Both the position numbers and the translations under genes were made by a program. This document shows positions 8,941 to 17,063 of a stretch of 64,000 nucleotides of DNA, in pieces. Where the stretch lies: contig JBGCEH010000009.1 of assembly GCA_045106195.1 (NCBI GenBank), positions 248,001-312,000 of the forward strand. The letters run 5' to 3'. The notes beneath the pieces were generated by a model. The model ran no database searches and was not told the DNA's origin. It worked only from the letters and a program-made list of their open reading frames with translations. The stretch comes from Granulosicoccus sp045106195 (GTDB lineage Bacteria > Pseudomonadota > Gammaproteobacteria > Granulosicoccales > Granulosicoccaceae). The stretch's first letter is position 1; the number at the start of each line of letters is the position of its first letter.

Positions 8941-9798
8941 TCAGGCACGTGACCAGGCGCGATCAATGGCACGTCTGAGGACCAGCTTTGCCGCATGCTT
9001 TTTGAATTCGACGGGTCCCCGATTGTCATCCACCGGTTCGATCACATCGATACAGGCCGTGACAACGGCTGCAAGCGTCTCCGCGTCCACTGAGCTCCCA
9101 ACCAGCAGCGCACAGGCAGCCTCGCAGTAAATGGGCGTATCGGCGAGATTGGTCATGGCAATAGAGGCTGCAGTGCACCCTCCATCCGCACCTTTGCTCA
9201 GCAACACAGCGGATGCTGCAGTGGCGTAGTCACCGATTTTCCGCTTTTGCTTTTCGTAGGCATACCCTCCCTCGCAGACAGGAAAAGAGACGCAGCTCAG
9301 GATTTCAAGGTCATCTCTGGCGGTGAAATACGCCGCCTCATAGAACTCCCGAGCTTGTACTTCACGTTCTCCATCGGGACCGACCAGTGAAAAGGTTGCG
9401 TCCAGACACTGCATCAAGCCAGGGAAATCATTACCGGGATCGCCGTTGGCTACGTTTCCGCCAATCGTACCCTGATACCGGATCTGCGGATCAGCAATCT
9501 GCAACGAAGTCTCGGCCACGATAGGCGCAGCTATCTTCAGTTCAGCGTCGTTGATCAGAGAATGCTGGGTTGTCATGGCACCGATGCGAACAGTCTCCCC
9601 GTCAACCCTGATGTAATTCAGATCACTAATCTTGCGCAGATCGATAAGATGCTCCGGCATCGCCAACCTGAGCTTCATCATGGGAATGAGACTGTGGCCG
9701 CCTGCGATGACCCTGGCATCATCTCCTAGTTCGCCCAGCAGACCAACTGCTGCCGGGAGCGTCTCCGGTGCATGGTATTCGAAGTTTCCTGGAATCAT
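8941..9798 (-). CDS. coxM: CoxM, FAD-binding medium subunit of CO dehydrogenase
   Basis: CoxM holds FAD and delivers electrons to quinones. The FAD motifs are visible: AGGHSLIP (32-39) and TIGGN (111-115), then DLEILSCVSFP and the CO_deh_flav_C region (KRKIGDYATAASAV). The start was set at ATG 9798 (MIPGNFEYHAP), which matches the family N-terminus and is preceded by GAGG; an in-frame ATG at 9864 would add about 22 residues of non-family sequence. This gives 285 residues, close to the 288 of O. carboxidovorans. First structural gene, 162 bp downstream of the regulator. Confidence 0.93.
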   Translation of the reverse strand: MIPGNFEYHAPETLPAAVGLLGELGDDARVIAGGHSLIPMMKLRLAMPEHLIDLRKISDLNYIRVDGETVRIGAMTTQHSLINDAELKIAAPIVAETSLQIADPQIRYQGTIGGNVANGDPGNDFPGLMQCLDATFSLVGPDGEREVQAREFYEAAYFTARDDLEILSCVSFPVCEGGYAYEKQKRKIGDYATAASAVLLSKGADGGCTAASIAMTNLADTPIYCEAACALLVGSSVDAETLAAVVTACIDVIEPVDDNRGPVEFKKHAAKLVLRRAIDRAWSRA

Positions 9799-9960
9799 CA
9801 CTCGTCCTCGGGTTTCCGGCGCAAAGCGGCGCGCACAACACAGTTGGACAGAAATTACACGCAAATAACCGATGCGCGATCAGCCATTACACCAGTGGGG
9901 CATGCTCAGTCACGAATGGCGATATCGCTGCACGAGTGACGTCGCAGGCGCGCACCGGCT

Positions 9961-11346
9961 CTACAATCCCATTTCCGAGACGAGTTCAGCAACGCGAGAA
10001 CGGCTTACCGGTACATTGCCTAACTGCGTGAATCCTTCGAAGCGACAGACCCCTGAATCACGATTTTTTTCAAAACTGGTCACCGCAGGCATGTTGATAA
10101 GGTAGCTGCGGTGAGATCGGTAGAAACGGGCACCCGATAATCGCTTTTGCGCTTCGGTGATCGACCACGGGCAGAACTTTACGCCATCACGGGTGTAGAG
10201 TTGTGTATAGCGACCGTCCGCTCGGATAGCCCCTACATCATGACTATCGACGAAGAAAATCTGCTTCTGTTGTTCATAGGGAATTTTTACAAATGATACG
10301 GGGGCAGCGGATTCATGAACGGGTTTCCCGGTTGGCGACTGCCCGGTCACAATTGTTTCTGCCTGCGATGCCTGCGATGCCTGCGATGCCTGCGATGCCT
10401 GCGGTCGATCCTTGTCCGATTCGGTGTGCCGCTCCTCTGCCTGCCATTCCCCGGCCTCTTCCCTATTCAGCGCCGTGAAATGTTCTTCATCAAGCAAGTT
10501 GGCGGAAGTTTGCCCAGGGGTGGAGATCTGCCCCGAGGACAGGCGACTCAATCCGGCTGAATCTACTTCCCTGCATTCGGGAACCGCAGCTTGGGGTTCA
10601 AAAACCATGGTATGACCATCAGGCACCTTCGCCGACTTCTCCAACGGCACGAAGGTAGATGCTGCCAGCAGGAACGTACCGCTTATCACGAAGGCTGTAA
10701 TCGTAATCACGATCGCCAGCGCCCCCTGGTCGAGCACGATGGCCTGCTGTTGGTAGTCAGGATCAACAGAATAATGCGTACCGACCATCGCCATGTGGTG
10801 AACCACGACGACTGACAGGCCAAACAACACACCTCCTTTCACGATATTCTGCCGCGAACGCGACCCGTATGACACTCTGACAGCCGCCACACCCATTATT
10901 AGAGCAAGCAGGAAAGCCACCGCCAACGCCGCCATGTTGAACGCTGGAATGACACCACGCATACCCAACATCCCAACCACATGCATGAGTACGATTCCCA
11001 TACCCAGACAAATTCCTGCTGTGTTCATTACAAGCGAGGTTCGCTCTCGAAAGTGCAATAGCAGTAGTGCCAGGCCTACCACCAGTACGGCAATGAGCCC
11101 GGAGCTGAGCGTTTGCAGCAGATCATAGTGGATAGGCACCGAAAACTGTATGGACAGCATAGCCAGAAAGTGCATGGACCAGATCCCACCACCCAGCAGA
11201 AATGCGCCCATGACTATTACTGCCTTGCGCCTCGACTCAGGCAACGACCGGATGTTGTTCATCAGAGCCAAGCCGGTAATGCCAGCCACTATCGATACAA
11301 CGATAGCTGCTATTGCAAGGCTGATATGGTGAGAATGCGTAATCAC
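9961..11346 (-). CDS. coxC: CoxC-like membrane regulator: MHYT sensor plus LytTR DNA-binding domain
   Basis: Residues 1-230 form seven predicted membrane helices with MHYT-type motifs (MHFLAM 58-63, MHVVGM 121-126, HHMAMVGTHYS 183-193). MHYT domains are proposed to sense diatomic gases such as CO, O2 or NO through copper. A low-complexity cytoplasmic linker follows, including an SQA repeat. Residues about 360-461 form a LytTR domain (FVDSHDVGAIRADGRYTQLY, FYRSHRSYLIN). This architecture, sitting directly upstream of coxMSL, is that of CoxC and CoxH of O. carboxidovorans. It probably controls the cox promoter in response to CO, though the target site is not visible. Confidence 0.85.
   Translation of the reverse strand: MITHSHHISLAIAAIVVSIVAGITGLALMNNIRSLPESRRKAVIVMGAFLLGGGIWSMHFLAMLSIQFSVPIHYDLLQTLSSGLIAVLVVGLALLLLHFRERTSLVMNTAGICLGMGIVLMHVVGMLGMRGVIPAFNMAALAVAFLLALIMGVAAVRVSYGSRSRQNIVKGGVLFGLSVVVVHHMAMVGTHYSVDPDYQQQAIVLDQGALAIVITITAFVISGTFLLAASTFVPLEKSAKVPDGHTMVFEPQAAVPECREVDSAGLSRLSSGQISTPGQTSANLLDEEHFTALNREEAGEWQAEERHTESDKDRPQASQASQASQASQAETIVTGQSPTGKPVHESAAPVSFVKIPYEQQKQIFFVDSHDVGAIRADGRYTQLYTRDGVKFCPWSITEAQKRLSGARFYRSHRSYLINMPAVTSFEKNRDSGVCRFEGFTQLGNVPVSRSRVAELVSEMGL
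10361..10405. repeat. 9-bp tandem repeat (GCCTGCGAT) inside the coxC-like gene
   Basis: Four exact copies of GCCTGCGAT (10361-10396) are followed by a fifth differing at one base (10397-10405). On the coding strand they encode a run of Ser-Gln-Ala units in the linker between the MHYT membrane part and the LytTR domain. The unit is a multiple of three, so copy-number change would alter linker length without a frameshift. Confidence 0.9.
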
Positions 11347-11449
11347 TTAATGTCAAAAATTAACATGATAGTGTTGCTTTCGACAAGATATATACTGTTG
11401 TCTACATTACTGAGCCCGAGGAATTTACCTAAGCCATGTCAAACAGCGC

Positions 11450-13051
11450 ATGATTTTCGGTACAGTCGACATTCACCATTGCGAAGGCTGCTATCTGGCC
11501 CATTCTCTTGACACAGCCTACGGGCGGATTGCCAAAGGTACACAGATTACCGCTAACGTTGCCACGCAACTCGTTGAGAGTGGGATATCCGAAGTCCTGG
11601 TAGCGAAGCTCGATAATGGCGACACCCATGAAGATGAAGCAGCGCTCATCGTAGCCTCACAACTAAAAGGCAATGGCGTATCGTTGTCGCTGCCACGAAC
11701 TGGCCGGGTCAACCTTCTGGCCTCCTGCGAGGGGCTTAGTCACTTCGATGCACAATCCATCATCGACGCCAACACGATTGATGAAGGAATCACAATCGCC
11801 ACTTTGCCTCTGAATCGCTGGGTCGCTCAAGGCCGCATGATCGCTACCGTCAAGATCATCCCCTACGCGGTGACCAGAAAAAGCGTCGAACAAGTTCTCA
11901 ACGTTCTAGCCGGGCACACACTATCGGTTGTGCCTGCTATTCCCCACAACGTCGAATTGATACAAACAAGACTCAGCTCCGTCAAGGAAGCTGTTCTGGA
12001 TAAGACACGTCGGATTACTGAACATCGCCTTGAATCCCGAGCGGCGTCCCTGGTTCGGGAATCACGCTGTCGGCACGAAATAAAGGAGCTTGGCCAGAAC
12101 GTTGTCGAGTCCATGCATCGTGATCCCGACTGGATTTTGATTGTAGGTGCATCTGCTATCAGCGACCGTGAAGATGTGATACCCAGTGCAATCGTTGCTG
12201 CGGGAGGAACCATCGATCGCTACGGTATCCCCGTAGACCCCGGCAACTTGCTGTTACTGGCGCATATCAGGAATACCCTCATTGTCGGTTTGCCAGGCTG
12301 TGCCCGATCACCTCGCTACAACGGCCTGGATATGATCTTTGATCGAATGGCCTGTGAAGTGCCCATCACTAACCAATGGATAAGCGGACTGTCGGTTGGT
12401 GGCCTGCTCGCAGAAATTGCCGATCGACCAGCGCCCAGAATCAAGCCGTCCAGGCAACGTAGAATTGGTGCCTTGATTCTGGCAGCGGGATCATCGACAC
12501 GCGCCGGCACAATGAACAAACTGCTTACTCCTTACAATGACCGTGTCATCGTGTCACATATTGCTCACGTTGTGACCAACAGTCAGGCTTCGCGGGTTGT
12601 TGCCGTTACCGGCTATGAAAAATCACGGGTTACTGACGCCCTGTCGTCAACAGCGGTTGAATGCTATCACAACGCGGCCTATGAATCCGGGATGGCCAGT
12701 TCCGTCGTTGCTGGCGTTTCTCAACTAATGGAATCGGATGGGGTGCTCGTCTGCCTGGGAGATATGCCGCATATCTCAATCGAAATTATCAATCAACTCA
12801 TTAACGCATTCAACACCAATCCCGGTAAGTCAATTTTTGTTCCGGTGAAAAACAGACAGCGCGGCAATCCTGTGTTATTCGGCAAGATATTTTTTGATTC
12901 TCTGCTAGCGCTTGAAGGAGACACAGGTGCTCGCAAGCTCATCCAGGAAAATCCGGATGAAGTGTTTGAAGTTTCTGTTGACAGCGATGCTGTACTGATA
13001 GATTACGATACTATGGATCAATTGGCAAAACTGAGTCCAAGGCAATCATAA
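11450..13051 (+). CDS. Molybdopterin-binding domain fused to MobA-like nucleotidyltransferase (MCD cofactor synthesis)
   Basis: Residues 1-330 resemble a MoeA/MogA-type molybdopterin-binding protein (FGTVDIHHCEGCYLAHSL, VGASAISDREDVIPSAI, PVDPGNLLLLAHI, GLPGCARSP). Residues 337-533 are a MobA/MocA-like NTP transferase with LAAGSSTRAG (344-353) and LGDMP (436-440). Two-domain proteins of this kind are associated with loading CTP onto molybdopterin to make molybdopterin cytosine dinucleotide, the cofactor used by CoxL. It is divergent from the cox regulator (103-bp spacer), so it probably serves the CO dehydrogenase and possibly the IorB-like enzyme at 27 kb. ATG 11450 gives the family N-terminus but has no strong SD close by. 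Confidence 0.87.
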   Translation: MIFGTVDIHHCEGCYLAHSLDTAYGRIAKGTQITANVATQLVESGISEVLVAKLDNGDTHEDEAALIVASQLKGNGVSLSLPRTGRVNLLASCEGLSHFDAQSIIDANTIDEGITIATLPLNRWVAQGRMIATVKIIPYAVTRKSVEQVLNVLAGHTLSVVPAIPHNVELIQTRLSSVKEAVLDKTRRITEHRLESRAASLVRESRCRHEIKELGQNVVESMHRDPDWILIVGASAISDREDVIPSAIVAAGGTIDRYGIPVDPGNLLLLAHIRNTLIVGLPGCARSPRYNGLDMIFDRMACEVPITNQWISGLSVGGLLAEIADRPAPRIKPSRQRRIGALILAAGSSTRAGTMNKLLTPYNDRVIVSHIAHVVTNSQASRVVAVTGYEKSRVTDALSSTAVECYHNAAYESGMASSVVAGVSQLMESDGVLVCLGDMPHISIEIINQLINAFNTNPGKSIFVPVKNRQRGNPVLFGKIFFDSLLALEGDTGARKLIQENPDEVFEVSVDSDAVLIDYDTMDQLAKLSPRQS

Positions 13052-13108
13052 CCCTGCATATTAGCCAGTACCGGGAATGCTCGAGTCACAAGATAAAAAG
13101 GTACACAC

Positions 13109-14215
13109 ATGGCTTATACAACGGATATTTTCAAGAACTTCAAGACCCGACCCGATACTCAGGATGGATTCTTCTCTGAAGACGAAGTTCGGCTTGCCAA
13201 CCGCAATGCCGGCACACTGCTTGAGACCCTGAAGCACGACATCACTCCAACCGGGCTGCACTACCTGTTGATACATTTTGATGTGCCCAGCCTCGATGCA
13301 AGCACTCATAAACTCGTGTTCGGCGACGGTTTTGACGCACCCTATTCACTCGATATCGAAGAAATCAGGGCCCTGCCGCAGCTCACACGGCCAGTGACCC
13401 TCGAATGCGCAGGTAATGGTCGAACTGGTTTATCACCAAGAACGTATTCCATGCCGTGGTCCTGTGAAGCTGTCAGTACATCAGAGTGGACGGGTACGCC
13501 GCTTGCGCCACTGATCGAACGTGCCAAACCCAAAGCAGGCACCGTTGAAATTGCCTTTACCGGTGCTGACCGAGGTTTTGACAAAGGCTGTGAACATGCT
13601 TTCGGACGCAGCTTAACGCTGGAACAAATCGCTTCACTGGATATATTGCTCGTACACGAAATGAATGGTCAACCCCTGTTACCACAACACGGGGCACCGT
13701 TAAGAATCATCGTGCCGGGTTGGTACGGGATGGCCTCAGTCAAGTGGTTAAGCACTATCGAAGCACTAAGCACCCCCTATCAAGGGTTCCAGCAAGTGAA
13801 TACCTATCGGTATCGCGAGCACAAAAATGATCCCGGGCAACCAGTGACCTCCATCCGTGTCAAATCCTTGATGGCACCGCCCGGCTTACCGGATTGGACA
13901 ACAAGGCTTCGCTATCTCCGGGCAGGTCCTGTCACCGTTGTTGGACGTGCATGGTCAGGCGATGGAACACCCATTGCTAAAGTTGAGTTCAGCGATGGCA
14001 ACCATTGGCAACACGCCGAATTGACACCACCCCGAGGGCGATATGGATGGACCCGTTGGACGTTTGATTGGGAAGCCGTACCTGGTGAACATGTTTTGAG
14101 CTGCAGGGCAACCGATAGCATGGGTGACACGCAACCTCTTGAGCCGCGCTGGGACGCTTCAGGATTTGGCAACAACGCTGTGCAACAGGTTCGCATTTAT
14201 GTTGATGAGGCTTAG
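13109..14215 (+). CDS. Sulfite oxidase-family molybdopterin oxidoreductase, no signal peptide
   Basis: The 368-residue protein has the oxidoreductase molybdopterin-binding domain (about 50-230) with LECAGNGR, where C100 is the expected Mo ligand, and HGAPLRIIVPGWYGM. A Mo-co dimerisation domain follows (about 250-365: IRVKSLMAPP, FSDGNHWQHAEL, WDASGFGNNAVQQV). No Tat signal or cytochrome domain is present, so it is probably cytoplasmic. Sulfite oxidation is the family default but the physiological substrate is unknown. AAAGG precedes ATG 13109. It lies 57 bp after the cofactor gene in the same direction. Its stop codon directly abuts that of the converging cyclase gene. Confidence 0.88.
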   Translation: MAYTTDIFKNFKTRPDTQDGFFSEDEVRLANRNAGTLLETLKHDITPTGLHYLLIHFDVPSLDASTHKLVFGDGFDAPYSLDIEEIRALPQLTRPVTLECAGNGRTGLSPRTYSMPWSCEAVSTSEWTGTPLAPLIERAKPKAGTVEIAFTGADRGFDKGCEHAFGRSLTLEQIASLDILLVHEMNGQPLLPQHGAPLRIIVPGWYGMASVKWLSTIEALSTPYQGFQQVNTYRYREHKNDPGQPVTSIRVKSLMAPPGLPDWTTRLRYLRAGPVTVVGRAWSGDGTPIAKVEFSDGNHWQHAELTPPRGRYGWTRWTFDWEAVPGEHVLSCRATDSMGDTQPLEPRWDASGFGNNAVQQVRIYVDEA

Positions 14216-16129
14216 TCATAAGCTGATATTGGTCGGATACCCAGCCTCAAGTTTGTAGACCTCAATTGATGCAACACGGCCATAAAGCTTGTAGCTACCC
14301 AAGGCTAACGGCTTAAACGAAGGTGTCAGTTTTTGCGCAGTATCACCGCTAATCAGTATTGAAACCCCATCACCCGACGGATTGATATCCTTACCCAACG
14401 ATTCGAGCCGTTGACCAATATTAACGGTATCGCCAATGATCGTATAGTTAAGCCGGCCTGGTGCGCCAATGTTTCCCACCGTTGCCCCACCCGTGTGGAT
14501 ACCTATGCGAAGGCCCACAGGTGCTTCACCTCGCATTTCCCGTTGATCATTATCGCTTTGTATCGCCTTCGATATAGCCAGAGCGGCCCTGCAGGCCTGC
14601 TCGGGAGAATGTGCCTGAGTATCTGAGTCCTGCCAGAACGCCATCACAGCGTCGCCCATAAACTTGTCCACCGTACCATTTTCATTTTCTATGCAGCTAA
14701 CGACAATTGAAAAATGATGATTTATGAAAGAAGCCACCTCTTCTGCCAACATCTCTTCAGAGATAGCAGAGAAACCAACAACATCGGTGAACATTACTGT
14801 GATTTGCCGGGCAGTGGTTTGTGAATCCTGAATATCTCCGTGGCGAATCAATTGTTCAACGATCTTTTTGGGAACATAGAACTCGAACCAGCGAAGCGCC
14901 CTGAGCATGGCATTGAATGCAACAGACTGATCGTTGAGCTCGCGGAATACACTGCCTGGCAGCTCCTGTACTTTGGATACATCAAGATCACGTATTCGTG
15001 TTGCTGCTGATGAGAATTCGACGATAGGCCGAGCAATACGTCTTCCAAGAAAGATCGCCGCAAGCAATGACAGACAGAGAGCGATAAATCCCGCCATTAG
15101 TGCTGCCAGCATGCGTTCAATCTCTTCCGGTCGGTCACTGGCTTGAAAGTAGGTGCCAACAATCAGAGGCTCTTCTCCAAACCCCGGCAATCTCTTGTAG
15201 AAAAATACATATCGGCTGCCCAGTACTTCAAGTATATGCCCCTCTGTTCCATCCGGCAGGTCCAAACCCAGATCGCGTCGTCCCTCGTCTTGCCATATCG
15301 ATGACAACACAGGATCCCCAAATCGAACCAGACGAGGTAAAGGGTAGTCGTCCGATTTTTCAGGATATCCATCGACCATAAGCCAATGCGCCAGCACAGA
15401 ATCCTGTCCGTACAAGATGAATTGATTACCCGCCGACTCCTGCCCATTCATGCTAACGAAATCTGACAACTGTTTCACTGATACCACAGCGAGCACAGCA
15501 CCGATGAATTCACCATTGATCTGGGCAGGGTGTGCCCTGCTGACGTAGGTCGTTTGAAATCTTTCACGCCAGATGGGAGGTTGCCATAGAGGTCCCCGCA
15601 AAACCGACGTCATGTTGTTTGTGATCACTGGATCATTACTATTATCAATAACCGTAAAGTCCCCCTGACCAATCTGGCTCTGACGCGTCACTCCAAACGA
15701 TTTCATGTCGCTATTGATGAAAACCACCGCCTCTATCTGCGGCACTGCGGCCAGTGCACCAATAATGAATATTTCAAATTGCGCTCTGTCCTTAGGGTCG
15801 ATTTCACCCTCGGAGATTCTCTCGGCGATGAATCGCGCCTGATGTTCCGCGGGTCTTAAATACTGCTCGATCTGATCAATATCTGCCAAAAGTGCTTGAT
15901 GTGCGTTTGCACTGATTAGATCAAACGTATTTTTTTGTGCAATCCACGCACCGACACCAAAAACGCCACCTGCCGTTAATAAAACCAGAAAGCCAATGGC
16001 CGTCGCTAATGTAATGGCGATAGGCACGCGTCCGTACCAACGAAATTTTGTTAACGGAGTAGACGCACTTTTAATGTCAGCAGGGATTAACGCAGAATCC
16101 AGCGGTTGACTGTTACCACGTAATTTCAT
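14216..16129 (-). CDS. Membrane-bound class III adenylyl cyclase with periplasmic sensor and HAMP
   Basis: The 637-residue protein has a TM helix (about 38-62), a Cache-like periplasmic region (about 65-340), a second TM (343-361), a HAMP segment (about 362-415) and a cyclase catalytic domain (about 440-630). Metal-binding D449 (MFTDVVGFS) and D493 (MGDAVMAFW) are present, as are adenine-selecting K489 and D567 (IGDTVNI) and the N570/R574 pair, so it should be active and make cAMP. Signals sensed outside the cell would set cAMP level. Convergent with the sulfite oxidase gene with no intervening base. Confidence 0.9.
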   Translation of the reverse strand: MKLRGNSQPLDSALIPADIKSASTPLTKFRWYGRVPIAITLATAIGFLVLLTAGGVFGVGAWIAQKNTFDLISANAHQALLADIDQIEQYLRPAEHQARFIAERISEGEIDPKDRAQFEIFIIGALAAVPQIEAVVFINSDMKSFGVTRQSQIGQGDFTVIDNSNDPVITNNMTSVLRGPLWQPPIWRERFQTTYVSRAHPAQINGEFIGAVLAVVSVKQLSDFVSMNGQESAGNQFILYGQDSVLAHWLMVDGYPEKSDDYPLPRLVRFGDPVLSSIWQDEGRRDLGLDLPDGTEGHILEVLGSRYVFFYKRLPGFGEEPLIVGTYFQASDRPEEIERMLAALMAGFIALCLSLLAAIFLGRRIARPIVEFSSAATRIRDLDVSKVQELPGSVFRELNDQSVAFNAMLRALRWFEFYVPKKIVEQLIRHGDIQDSQTTARQITVMFTDVVGFSAISEEMLAEEVASFINHHFSIVVSCIENENGTVDKFMGDAVMAFWQDSDTQAHSPEQACRAALAISKAIQSDNDQREMRGEAPVGLRIGIHTGGATVGNIGAPGRLNYTIIGDTVNIGQRLESLGKDINPSGDGVSILISGDTAQKLTPSFKPLALGSYKLYGRVASIEVYKLEAGYPTNISL

Positions 16130-17063
16130 GTTAGGTTGATTAATCTGGGATAAATATCAGAAGCGTGCTTTTTCCAACTCGATGGTAAACAGGCAAACCT
16201 CTGAAAAAGCGGTTACATCACCTGCTACCATCCTATAATATCATCGAGTGGATCAAGATTCCGATCCGAGTTGCCAGACACTGGATCTGTGCCCTCTTAA
16301 CATGGTTTCGGGCTTGGGAGGACGGGAATTAAAACCTCAGGGAAACAATGGTGACTGGTTCGCGTCCATATAGACACGATCACAGGGAGCAACGCATGAT
16401 GCCTTGCTCTGCAACCTCGAGGCGGGCACGACAAACTGATATTTCAGGTACTTGATGGAGCCATTCCTGATCAAAACAAAGTGAATCTTAATATTCATCA
16501 ATCCAATGCCCAACTGGTCATAGAGTTATCCAACCCAAGTACAATATCACCGGCTAAAGATCTGGCAAGCTCGACAAAGAGCGGGGTATTTCGCAAAAAA
16601 CGATAAGGACGAATTCCGATGGATTGAACGTGCCAATTCCGGCGACCGGGCGAGTAGTTGTATTAGTGAGAAATGCGCCGAGTCATTAGGGGTGCACGGT
16701 ATACGGGAGATTGGTGGGCATTGATATCCCTGGCGTAACTTCTGACTACAGGACCTGCCCCATGCATTGGGGACCATGCCACATTTTCAACAGTGTCGTC
16801 CAATAGAACTGAGAATGGCCGTTTGTTCTCACGAACGGATTTCGTGAATATTTCGTTGGGTAGAACCTGATGCGCCCCCGGAACGGCCATGGATCTATAG
16901 ATCGATAAGGCGTGTACTTAAACCATGGGAGCTGCAAGATTCTCTGACTACTGATACGAATTAATTAACATAGCACCGCGATTCGGCAGCATTCCTAGTC
17001 CTTATTAACCTCGGACTATATTCAAATATTTCTGCAGACGATAAATGCGCAATATTAACGTGA
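16130..17063. other. Long gene-free region, apparently decayed coding DNA
   Basis: This 934-bp stretch between the cyclase and chemoreceptor genes has only short overlapping frames on both strands. Its composition resembles broken coding sequence rather than a compact regulatory region. One plus-strand frame (16405-16609) resembles part of a histidine-kinase ATPase domain and is listed separately. The minus-strand frames at 16547-16937 give no family resemblance. It also carries the cyclase promoter, which I could not place. Confidence 0.5.
16405..16609 (+). pseudogene. Possible relic of a LytS/AlgZ-type histidine kinase ATPase domain
   Basis: The translated frame contains LQP, then VLDGAIPDQNKVNLNIHQ, then LVIELSNPSTIS. 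It follows the order LQPLVENA.HGI...G.V.L.I....LVIE..NP found in the ATPase domain of LytS/AlgZ kinases, but the ENA motif is lost, the frame is short and it stops in a taa soon after. No start codon context or DHp region is visible. The assignment rests on pattern resemblance only. Confidence 0.25.

Noticed and set aside
16663..16890. 75-codon minus-strand frame in the 16-17 kb gap
   Set aside because: No recognisable family, no SD, and two other frames compete over the same bases.
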